Assembly (NCBI GenBank): GCA_022579005.1
Contig: MU401465.1
Coordinates: forward strand, 1-64,000
Origin: Poronia punctata
Lineage: Eukaryota > Ascomycota > Sordariomycetes > Xylariales > Xylariaceae
Length of the DNA: 64,000 bases
Direction: 5' to 3'
Positions 36,556 to 46,247 of the stretch are shown in pieces (position 1 is the stretch's first letter; every line of letters starts with the position of its first letter). The notes beneath the pieces were generated by a model. The model saw only the letters and a list, made by a program, of their open reading frames with translations. It made no database searches and was not told the origin of the DNA. The position numbers and the translations under genes are program-made.

Positions 36556-39359
36556 CGGCCGGGAAGAACGGCCTGTGACCAGACGGGGTGTTCTTCTCGG
36601 CCTAGAGATGCGGCCACCGGTCAGCTGCATGATGGGGGCTATTGGACAAGGGCCCCGCCTTTCACAACAAGCTGTTCTCCCGTTTTGACGACCACCAGGT
36701 TCAGGTTTATTCGTCGCCGTTCCCCGCCTCCCGCCTCCCGCCTCCCGCTTTCCGTATCCCATCTCCCGTCTCCCGATTTCGGCGTTGCACGTGCGCGATC
36801 TTACGTGGGCATTGCGAGTACAGCATAATTTCGATCGGGTGTAGATTACGAGATGTCGAGCGAGATGGTAACGTGATTTGGGTTCCAAAGGATTTGTTCA
36901 AAGTGCAAACTGATCCACCATGTACGCTAGGCTCTCAAGCTCTCGAAGATATTGCCTGCCGGGGAGTTGATATAAGAACCCGCTTTGTCTTGCTGTATCC
37001 TGCTAACCACATACATGTACATATGTGGATGGCAGATACTTACTTATCGGGTTGTAAAAATTTGAGCCGCGGAAGATATCCCTTCAACAGAGCTGCATGA
37101 AAAATGCAACTTAATCTGGGAAACCTCTTGCTGCTGACATACAGCGGACCTACAGACAACATTTCTCCACGTTTTGGTTCCTGTCAGGTACGCCCAACAT
37201 GCTGGGCGGATCTCAAGGCTTGAAATCACCTGATGCTAGTACAACCTAGCTAATGGAGAATGCGAGATATCACATTAACACAAGTGACGACGGCAGGCGA
37301 ACGTGCAGCTGTGGGACTCTGAATGCTTGATTGGTAGTCCTGGCCGCTGAACACATCCTATAGTACCGTTAGGTAAGGTTGATGAGGCTGGCCATGTGCT
37401 GCTGCTTGTACCAGAGTTGTTTTATACGAGTAGAGTTGAAAGAATGGGAACGGACAATGTACGAGGAGGGTGAGAACATACCTTTTTGACGCCTTGACCA
37501 CTAGATCTCCAGCTAGGTTAAGTGAACTGAAGAGCTCTTACTTGATGGTTTGGACAGATGGTGGGGGCATGGAGTGGGGGAAGGAACTTTCAAGGTACAT
37601 ATGTAGGTGCCTGCCGATCTTCAGGGAAAACCAACAGAGCTTTGTGTGTTGTACGAGTACGTGTGAGCTGGGAAGGATCTTAGGCGTACAGACGCACGTA
37701 TTGCAGATACCTGGTCTTTATCAATCGAAATGAGGTAGTCTTGATGTGATAAAATCGTATAATGTTGGTAAGGTACATTATATATATGTATGTTGTAGAG
37801 AGATTTGTTACCTACCTAGGTGTAAATGTAGACATCCCATATCACGTCTTCTATAGTACATATTGCTTCAAGAGAGTCTGCCAAAATAACAGCCAGTGCC
37901 TGTCCCAGTCCCTCCTACCTATCCTACTTTCCTTGGTCACAGGCGTCTCGACCACGCTCCTTCTTGTTCAGACTCAGTCTTGACTCCATGTATGTTAACA
38001 CGTACCTACATGTATGTATTTGAGACCTACACGTAGACTAAAGTACATTAGGTAGACATGTAGACAAGGTATGCGACTTCTTACATTGCTGGCTGGCCCA
38101 AGCTCAAGCATGCTGACAAGGAAAGTCCGCAGAGAGAAGCGAGCGGCATAGTCGGTGACTTAAAGACTCTGGCTTTTATAATTGCTCTTCCATCTGTATT
38201 GTCTCGAACCTCTCTATTACGGAGCGCCTCTGGACGACAAGTTGACCCGCTCCCCACATGTAGGTACCTATAACTCTATCACTAAGTCATCTCACAGGCA
38301 TGTGGGATTTCTGGGATGTGTGTAGCACGCGGTCTACCCTTGAAAGCCGAGATATCATGATGACTGCTCCTCTCCTTGCATGTTTGCACTCACTTATGAT
38401 CGTCTAGGACTCTACGAGTAGGCACCTACTTTTATTACTCGGTATTCGTGCTTACCTAACATAACCTATGCTAGACTACGCGTAATTTACTCGTAAAGGC
38501 AGGCTGCGGAGCTGCTCACGCGACTTGACCAATAAACAATGACCCTTTACCGGCTGACCCACCATTAGGCTCCCCCCACTGTACCTATCTACTTGTAAGT
38601 TAAGTGGGGCTGCTTGATCTTGTCGATTCCCGTTGCATTGCGTCTTTAGAACGCCAACCGCCATGCAAAACCCCTTGCCGCATCGTCAGCCCTCATAACC
38701 TCCATCTGACTTGCATCAGTCACGGCCATTCTCGCGTCCTAGTAAACTTGATGTTGCTTTTGGTGCTAGTCCCACACGACTTTCAGTTGCTTAATTTGAA
38801 TTATCCCACATAAGCGTAACCACTATTATGCGCAAATCCCCTGCCAGGCTCCCTCACCTGCCACTCGCCCTAAGCTTGTCCGTTGAATGACGTCTACCCA
38901 CCCCCAGGTATCATTTATGAACCTTTGGCCCGTGTAAGGCCCGGTCACTCACCCTGATAGGCCGCCATCTTCTGTTGTGGACAATACTTCAATGTTATCT
39001 TGCCTTTGAGATTAGCATATTTGTGGACCACCCGGGGGATGCGGATTCCTTCCTGTATCGCATGGGATGCGAAGGACCGACTAACCTAGTGAGCTTGACT
39101 GCTTCTAGACCGTCACATAACTTCAGCCAACCCATCGCAGCTCCGAATCTGCCAATTGAGGCATATGATCACTCGTGAACCGTATACAACACGTCCACGT
39201 CGCCTGAAAAGGTCGTGCTTGCCTGAAGCCTTTGTGCTATATCCGCCCTCGCTTTCATCTGGCTTTTCTGCAGCCAGTCACTCTCGGTCAAGGCACGGAG
39301 GCGCCTTGAACGCCCGTTCTAGCCTACCCGGGAAGCCCCCTGGCCTGATTTTGATAGCT

Positions 39360-40690
39360 ATGACTGGTACGCCTATAGCTATGCAAGTATCAGCTCAACA
39401 GACTGCGCCGTCGCCTCCACCTCGTTCCGAGATTGGCGAGGTCACCTCGTCAGAGAGCCGCCTTGATGAGGTGGCCTCGAAGACAACCGTCACTTCAATT
39501 GATGCCCAACCAGCCACCAGGAATGCAATCCAACCTCGCGAAGACTCTAGTTTAGTGAACGAGCAGACTGCTTCTAGGTCCGCCAGCCCTAGGCCAAACC
39601 TGACAAGCATGGTAGATGATGAAGCCGTTCTAGCGCAGTCGCCTCTCGCAGATCTTAACCTCACTTTGGTATTAGACAACAACCGCGACAACAAGAACAG
39701 CCATAATGATTATGTTTTCTCCACTGGGCCCCCTGGAGGCGACGCGATACAGGCCGTCACCGTAAACACACCTGCCGCATTATCAGCCTCATCACAATGT
39801 CGTTTTGGGTGGGACATGCTAAGCTTAGACCGTTTCCCAAACGAGATTTTGATGCAAATTCTCGGCTTCCTGGATGTCAGTGATCTGCTAGCCACGTCAA
39901 GAGTAAGTACTTGGTGACTGTTGGTACACACTATCGGTCAAGCGCCGATGTCTTGACGTCTCGTCTCGAATCGCCCCTTGGCAAACTACCCGCCGCCACC
40001 TAATCTTTGAAGTCTCCTAGTGTAAAGGTCAAGTGCATATGAATTATACCTCACTGGCCTCTGACAGTATAGCCTCGAGCGGTGTTCTTGACGAGTTGTA
40101 CAATCGGCCTGCCACATCGCTATCATCACCCTGCTCGCGTCCATCCCGAAGTCTTGATGACCCCTGACTAACAAAACTGGCCGTCTTTCTAGATCAACCA
40201 CCACTTTCGCACCCTTTCACTTGCCCCTATTTTACATACTTACCGACTCCAGCGTGTCCGTCAGTTACTCCCCCCATTGCTGACTTCGCCCTCGCGACCA
40301 ACACTGGCGGAACTGATCACTCGCCACATCTTCCTCACACGGACGTCACAGATTTCGCGCCGTCTAGGCAGAAATCTCGTCGCGATCCGCCTATCGCGCC
40401 GCCTACCACAGCGGCCGTCAGCCGAAACCCTTGTTCAGCGTGGTGTTCTACCACCAGAGTGTGTTCCTGGCTACACATGCACGCCCGTTGCCCCAGCGCT
40501 CGTAGCTAAGCGGCGCGCTGTAGAGAAGGAAAAGCTTAAGGATAGCCTCCGCCGCTGGATCGGCAATGTCTGGCGCGGCGAGGTCCAGGAGCGTAGCGAG
40601 GGCATCAAGGAGTGGGAGGAACGAGCTGGCGTGGGTAGAGTATGGCGCCTCCGGCGTTTCTGGGAACGCGTCGGGAAAGGGGAGATTTAG
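39360..40690 (+). CDS. F-box protein with two RPEL-like motifs
   Basis: Predicted 346-aa protein with exons 39360-39902 and 40193-40690. The first half is Ser/Thr/Pro-rich and disordered. An F-box lies at about residues 155-195 (LDRFPNEILMQILGFLDVSDLLATSR, continued after the intron by INHHFRTLSLAPILH) and should bind Skp1 in an SCF ubiquitin ligase. After it come RPTLAEL (216-222) and RPSAETLVQRGVLPPE (255-261 and onward), which resemble RPEL motifs. The C-terminus is basic with many Arg and Trp. The 290-bp intron is long for this window but has consensus ends (GTAAGT, TTTCTAG). The frame is open upstream of 39360 but without another ATG, so the first ATG in frame was chosen. The target is unknown. 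Confidence 0.82.
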
Positions 40691-42207
40691 GTAGGCAATA
40701 CACACGCTCTTAAGAGTCAATCAAGTGGTTTAGGCGACGATTTCTTTATTTCTGTTTCTGCCTTTGTCTTTCCTTACACAATCTTGCTCGCGTGGATGTC
40801 TTGCTGTTGGGATTTACGAGTTCTCTTGAGGAGTTTGGGAATTTACGAGATGAATGTATCATGATTCCGGACATGGGCAATTGGTACTTCACCTTTCACC
40901 TTAATACTGTACAAACACCCCCACCGCATACCTACCTACTCGTAGGCTGCTACAGTATAGACCGAAGTGTACCCTTTTAACCAGAATGAAAATCAGACAA
41001 CCCCTTTCTTGGCGAGTTGCTATATCGTTGCTCAGCTATGATAGGTTTTTAGTCTCCATATCCGACATGGAGTCTGATAGTTTGGTAGCGGTGAATCAAA
41101 ACAAAAGGATCAGGATAGAAAAGAAAAGAAAAGAAAAAAAGGGAGAGGCTAAAAAACAACGTACAACACCAGGGATTCGCTGGTCGTCACCGACCCAACT
41201 ACTGATCTGGCGGTATGTAGCTTAGCTATGGGGGAGCGGACGGGACCCCGCGTTCTCTACATCCTATGGTCGTACGTACTGTTTGGTATAACAATCATGC
41301 TTTATTAAGGAGAGGGAGATTTTAGAGAGCAGATGAGAGAGATATCTCTTTTTATCTTACCCCTACTCGTAGCTCACTCTCAACATGATATGTCAAACCT
41401 AAGCTTTTTAAGCGATTGAAAGGTAGTAGCAAAGCGCCGCACTTGTAGATAGTTGCTATTCAAAAAGTTGATGGTCTCTCTACTCTATATATTCTACAAA
41501 CTAGCAGGTCTAGGTACCTAATGTGAAACATACCCATACGGAGAGGATAAAGCGGTTGATGCACGATTCCTCTCATTCTCATTCATAGGGTCGAATCAAG
41601 CAACAGGGCTCATCTCCTCTACAAAACCCTGTCGTAGGTAGGAGGAAGGGGCGAACAAATCCCCCTTATTGTGTGATGGGCGTCTATTTCCCCGACGGTA
41701 GGTACGTTATATGTACATATTCGGACTCCACATCTCAACCGATGAAAGCCGAGACCGCAACGCGACGAGCAGGAAACGCCGGCGCATATATGAGGTTCAT
41801 CGCGTATCTTCGTACACGATATCGTATGATTGTGGACTGATGAGCGCTTGTATTGGGCAAACATCTCGAAATGCAAAATGCCTCCGGATGAGAAAACACG
41901 GCAACTTTTCTGATATGCCGGGTTGATCCCATGCCCCTAATATCTAATATGCGCTGCCCCCTTCAGTTTAGCTCCTGTCTGTGTCTGGTTTCTGTTTCAA
42001 ACTCGCAGTAGAGAACTACATTGGGTTTTCCTTTGCTGTCCCTTCGCGCTATAACCATGACGCCTGCTTTGATGCTATTGAATTGTAGGTAGTGTTACAA
42101 CAGGTATTGGTCAAGAGAGCTTTTTAGTCCAGTACCATCGCGTCATCGTCATCATAGGAATGATACGAATCGAGGAAGACGTTGTTGATCTGTTTCGGCA
42201 CGGGGTC
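40691..42207. other. Intergenic, no gene seen
   Basis: 1.5 kb between stop codons of convergent genes. It contains TACTCGTA at 40937-40944 and 41364-41371, the palindrome TAGGTACCTA at 41511-41520 and an A/G-rich stretch near 41108-41150. Short frames have no domain support. Confidence 0.5.
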
Positions 42208-43395
42208 CTACACCCGAAACCGGAAGCCGTCAAATTCATCTTCGTCGTCGTCTTCATCCTCCTCCTCCTCGATATCTTCGGCTCGGCCCGGGTTATTTGT
42301 GGAGCCGGCGGCGTTCTCTTTCCCGTCTCCGCCCGTCTTCGGAGGCGCCGCCCCGCGGAGATTCATTAGGCTCTCCTTGCGTAGCATCTCGCGACGCTCT
42401 TTGAGCCTGCGCACACGACCCTCGAGCTCCTCCATCTCCTCGAACTCGTTTTCGAGGGCGCGCGTCGCTTCTTCTTTCTCGTCGGCCATCTCAGCCTCAG
42501 CCGCGTGCTTTCGCCGCTCGTGCTCCTCTTCCTGCGACTTGGCGGCTATCTGGGCGGCCGTCAGCGCTGGGGCTGATATGATTGCATCTGCGGAGTAGCT
42601 GGTCGGGCCATTGGCAATGCTCGTGGTTTCCGGCGCTGCCGAGTTGAGCGCCGACATCTCTGCCTCGAAAGCGGCCCATTCCGTTTCGTCCACGGCACTC
42701 GAATCTTGTGTTCTGGCGTTGGCGCCGCCCGTGGATGGCGCTTTCGTGGTTCCTTGTGCTGGGCCGCCGAGAGTTTCGTTGGGTATCGATGTCGACCTCG
42801 GCTGTACTGGTGGTGCTGATACTGCCGAGTTCGAACTCGAATCCGACCCGCCGAAGGGAGGGCGATTCAGTATCGCCTTAGGCGTCGAGACTGCCGAGTT
42901 ATAACTCGCAAGCGGCGTCGCGGGCCGCGAGGGAATCGCAATCTCCACGCCCTGAGAGGGCGTTCCTGACGCTCGGCGGGCTAGCCCCGGGGGTGTATGT
43001 ATTCTTTCCTTATCTTTTTCTTTGTTCGTCTCCGTTCCGTGTGGTGCATTATCCGGCATGGTTATATGGCTAGGGGCATCGGTCTTGCTTCGCTTTATTC
43101 GAGCTGTGTCTTGGTCCGCATCTCCATCTAGCATGGGCTCGTCGCCGTCTTCACTACGTTTCCGCTTGTGAGCACTGTCATCTTCGTCTTGGTTCGGAGC
43201 TCTCTCTTGCTGTAGTGCCTGTACTTTTTCTCTGTGGGATTTGCCGCGAATATGCGCGTCCCATAATGATTCTGCCTTTACGGCCTCGCGACATAGCTTG
43301 CATAGTAACTTCCCGGCATCTGAATAGGTGGCATAAGGATGTTTGACGCGGTTCTCGACACGATGAGCGCGAAGTAGGGCCCGGGCGTCAGCCAT
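42208..43395 (-). CDS. ZNF830/CCDC16-like zinc-finger protein
   Basis: Single-exon gene for a 395-aa nuclear protein. One C2H2 zinc finger is at Cys32, Cys35, His48 and His54 (CKLC...H...H) in the context WDAHIRGKSHREKV, which matches the N-terminal finger of ZNF830 (CCDC16/Omcg1), a spliceosome-associated factor. A long disordered Ser/Thr/Pro-rich region follows, with a possible nuclear localisation signal (KRKRSEDGDE). A Glu/Arg-rich coiled coil lies at about 290-345 (EEMEELEGRVRRLKERRE), and an acidic tail ends in DEFDGFRFRV. The order finger, linker, coiled coil, acidic tail is the family's order. Role in splicing is inferred from family only. It is divergent from STN1 across 611 bp. Confidence 0.85.
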   Translation of the reverse strand: MADARALLRAHRVENRVKHPYATYSDAGKLLCKLCREAVKAESLWDAHIRGKSHREKVQALQQERAPNQDEDDSAHKRKRSEDGDEPMLDGDADQDTARIKRSKTDAPSHITMPDNAPHGTETNKEKDKERIHTPPGLARRASGTPSQGVEIAIPSRPATPLASYNSAVSTPKAILNRPPFGGSDSSSNSAVSAPPVQPRSTSIPNETLGGPAQGTTKAPSTGGANARTQDSSAVDETEWAAFEAEMSALNSAAPETTSIANGPTSYSADAIISAPALTAAQIAAKSQEEEHERRKHAAEAEMADEKEEATRALENEFEEMEELEGRVRRLKERREMLRKESLMNLRGAAPPKTGGDGKENAAGSTNNPGRAEDIEEEEDEDDDEDEFDGFRFRV

Positions 43396-44006
43396 TGTAT
43401 TTTGCCCAACTATATTAGGTGTGGTAATGAGATTTCCTGCGTGGGTGTCTGGGTGATCGTTCGCGGATACTGCGCTAGATTTTGGGAATCCGAGTCTGCG
43501 ATTATGTTAAACTAGAACGCGATGCTAGGTATGTCAGATCTCTTTGGTTGTAATCCTCATAAAACGGTGAAGGGCTAGGTAGAATTATGATTAGGTAAAA
43601 ATTCGGTACTTGCGATGTCTCAAGGTTACGTGCCTTACAAGATCCCGGTCCTTGCTTCTTTACGAGTACATACGACACCGTACTATTCTACGAGTAGGTT
43701 AGCCATAACTATTAGCTAAGCTGGGGATTCAGAGAAATGCCCCGCTAGAACTTGTGGTGGGCTTCGTCCAGTTGTTGTTCGTACCCTGATTGGACTTTAT
43801 TGTCTTGGCTCAGCCCAAGAGACCTCTCTAACCTAACTTCATTGAGCGGGCCTACGAGTAAGCTCATTCAAAATCTACCCTTGGTCGCGCTTGTCGCGTC
43901 TTATTACCACAATACCGTGAGCAACAGTCGAGGGAAAGAAATTAGAAACCTTCATTTACCCTTGTAATGCGTCCCATAGCGGATATTGTCTGTCATACAA
44001 GATGCG
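43396..44006. promoter_or_regulatory. Shared promoter region, ZNF830-like and STN1
   Basis: 611 bp between two divergent nuclear genes must carry both promoters. Three TACGAGTA motifs occur within 200 bp (43661-43668, 43689-43696, 43853-43860), the densest group in the window together with its right end. TAGGTA-like motifs occur near 43526 and 43578. No TATA box was recognised. Confidence 0.5.
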
Positions 44007-44972
44007 ATGACAAGTGCTGGATCGTTAGTTTACTACCCCCAGTACTGCTTTCACCTATCGCCAACCATCAACAAGTGGTGCCCGCTGCGTGCAGCCGACA
44101 TCGCAAGTTTAGAGACCCGTTCGGGGTTTGCAGGTCAGCCGCCATTGCCCTATAGACAGTCATGTAACAAAGAAGGTTCTTCGAAATTTCCAAGCTGATT
44201 TTTTTTTATAGATGTTGATGTGTTTTTCTACTTGAACCACCCTATACGATGGGTGCGACTTTTAGGCGTGGTAGTCGCCATTGACGACTTCTATGGTCGT
44301 CGTGCCTTCACAATTGATGATAGCACAGGCCAGTGCATTGAATGCGTTGTGGCAATCCCTAAAGCTGTCAACAACAAAGTAACTGTTAATGGGAATGATC
44401 AGAGTACGGAGCATGGAGGCCAGGACGGCCCTACGGCATATACCGTCACAGGTCAGGCTGGGCGGCAGTCAGAGCGTGTAGGGTTGAATCCCGAAACGTC
44501 GCCATATGATGATATTGATGTCGGCATGATTCTCGACGTCAAAGGAAGCATTAAACCTTTCCGCGGCCAGAAGCAACTCCATATTGAGAAGGCGGTCCGT
44601 GTACTCTCTACCAACCAAGAAGTACTCTTCTGGGACAAGATACGAGATTTTCGCCTGAATACCTTGGACCATCCATGGATCTTAAGGGATAAGGAAGTGC
44701 GCAGATGCCGAAAATTGCAGCAAATCGAGGCCTTTGAGCTCGAAGGCCAGAAGCGGAAAAAGGTCAAGGCAGCCTCGACAGCCGGGAGAACCAAGGAGGA
44801 GGCCAATGGAACATCTGCGTCAGAGGGTCGATCAAGAGCTAAAGATATTAGTGGTGCCCCCGCCGGCGTCAAGGTTGCGAAAGGTAAAGAGCAACCAGCC
44901 ACCGGACCACCCGCAGCGAGTCTGAAAGGGAAGGCGACCTGTGGGGACAATTATGATGCTTTAGGGCTGTAA
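44007..44972 (+). CDS. STN1: Telomere-capping CST subunit Stn1
   Basis: Predicted 295-aa OB-fold protein of the Cdc13/Ctc1-Stn1-Ten1 complex, which binds the telomeric single-stranded overhang with Ten1 and promotes C-strand fill-in. Exons: 44007-44133 and 44212-44972. The N-terminal block YYPQYCFHLSPTINKWCPLRAADI runs across the intron into YLNHPIRWVRLLGVVVAIDDFYGRRAFTIDDSTGQCIEC, the Stn1 OB-fold signature. A conserved DVGMILDVKGSIKPFRGQKQLHIEKAVRV strand-helix follows, then W..I..FR, and a Lys/Ala-rich disordered tail. There is no second winged-helix half as in budding yeast, which agrees with shorter Stn1 proteins of other ascomycetes. The first in-frame ATG is 44007; the frame is open to the left without another ATG. 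Confidence 0.9.
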
Positions 44973-46247
44973 GCCATAGGCTCATAGCCCGCTCCCGTCT
45001 TGGATCGGAAGGTCCCACGATGCATGGTTGATCGATGCTTCGCGGTCGGAGCAAGTTTATCTTGCACAAGATTCCCATCACAGTCCAACCTTTTTAATCG
45101 CAGACAAGGAGTCATCAATAGGCTGACATTGCCAGCTCTGCCTATGGATGGTATTGTTCGAGGCCCTCGTGTATACTTGAAGAGCTCTGTACCCATGGTA
45201 TGAACAAGGGGTGGGATTAAGAAACCGGCACCAGTGTCAGGCGGTAGGCTACCCCTGTAATTCGCGATTCCATGTGGCGGTTGAGGCATGTAGCCAAAAG
45301 GATATATCATATTTGACTTGCTAGTACGTTCGGCCTAGTAATGCATGTCGATTCTCAGTCTTCACCTTGAATGAAACGTCGCCAGAAAAGGATATCCACA
45401 CCGAGAAACATTTACCCTATATGGCTGAGTCATTGAAGGTTCACTCTAAGACATGCAGATAACTCGAGGCAAGTACGAGTGTAAACGAGCTCGGCTGACC
45501 TCGGAATCACATCAAAAGTCGCACCAGCTCGGCAAGAGCATTGAGAAGCTTCCTGCCAACTGGATCATTAACCATGACAATCTTCAGGTCTTGGTCCCGA
45601 TAGTTTTGGAGATATAATCCCACAACAACTTGGTATCACATCTGTAGGCGGCACCGACAATACCTTCAACGAACATTATAGCTTATTACTTTCACGGACC
45701 TAACATGACCTAGAGCTCATCCTTAGTTCTTGGAATATTTACCTTTTTGCGTAGGGCCTATCGTTCCTTAAATCTCCATTCCGATACCAAGCTCTAGGCC
45801 CAACGGTACATACTTACCGCGCATTCTTCGACAACGAAGGTATATAAGGCTCACTCCCCATCCAAGACACGCCATTCCTATGCTTCAGTCAAAACCACAT
45901 GGCCATAGCCATAGCCATAGCCATGGCTACAAATCGTTGCCCGGTGTACATGATTCATTCCTCGGGCGTGGCCGAACCGTGCAATGGCGCTTCCAGAAAA
46001 ATCGTACAAGACTCCCAGCAGCCCTTCATGTGCTTACATCCACCGCAACCCTCCGGATGACTCCTTTTTCTTTTTCTTTTCGCCAGAAGCATCACGCGGC
46101 CCTCGTTCTTGTCTGATGATAACGATCCCTGATGTGTCACGAAACCCCAATGCCCACCGAGCGACTTACAAACGAAACGATTAAATAAGCTGATAATCAC
46201 CTTTCCATACCCCCCTCTCCTGACAGCCCTGTTCTCCGTGTATTATC
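44973..46247. other. Intergenic, GH81 promoter region
   Basis: 1.3 kb between STN1 and the GH81 gene. A TATATAAGG box lies at 45841-45849, followed 39 bp later by an ATG opening a 78-codon frame with a His/Gly/Ser run (HGHSHSHSHG) encoded by a CCATAG repeat at 45898-45928. That frame has no other recognisable feature and may be a small upstream ORF in the GH81 leader or chance. Only STN1's 3' UTR and the GH81 promoter are expected here. Confidence 0.45.
45841..45849 (+). promoter_or_regulatory. TATA-like box upstream of GH81
   Basis: TATATAAGG is a good match to a core TATA element. It sits about 400 bp before the GH81 start codon and 39 bp before another ATG, so either GH81 has a long leader or a small independent transcript starts here. 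No other TATA-like match is as clear in this interval. Confidence 0.4.

Larger units (their letters stand above)
30888..39359. other. 8.5 kb interval without a convincing gene
   Basis: I found no frame with a recognisable domain or a plausible exon chain in this long interval, although its composition is ordinary and not AT-rich. It contains the promoters of the small Cys-rich gene (left) and the F-box gene (right). It has many simple repeats: poly-A/T near 30895-30932, TTTC near 31252-31275, TG near 31759-31783, GA near 32065-32081, a CCAGGC run near 32730-32750, and an 11-bp repeat at 36506-36555. Several TACGAGTA and TAGGTA motifs cluster at 37.3-38.6 kb. Long non-coding RNA, fast-evolving small genes or decayed DNA are all possible. 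Confidence 0.5.

Noticed and set aside
36373..36888. 171-codon frame over the 11-bp repeat
   Set aside because: The frame is held open by repeats that encode PDQDPTRTR-type strings; no start context or domain supports it.
30888..39359. CRISPR-like spaced repeats
   Set aside because: No regular repeat-spacer pattern; the motifs are short, irregularly spaced and on both strands, and this is a eukaryotic sequence.
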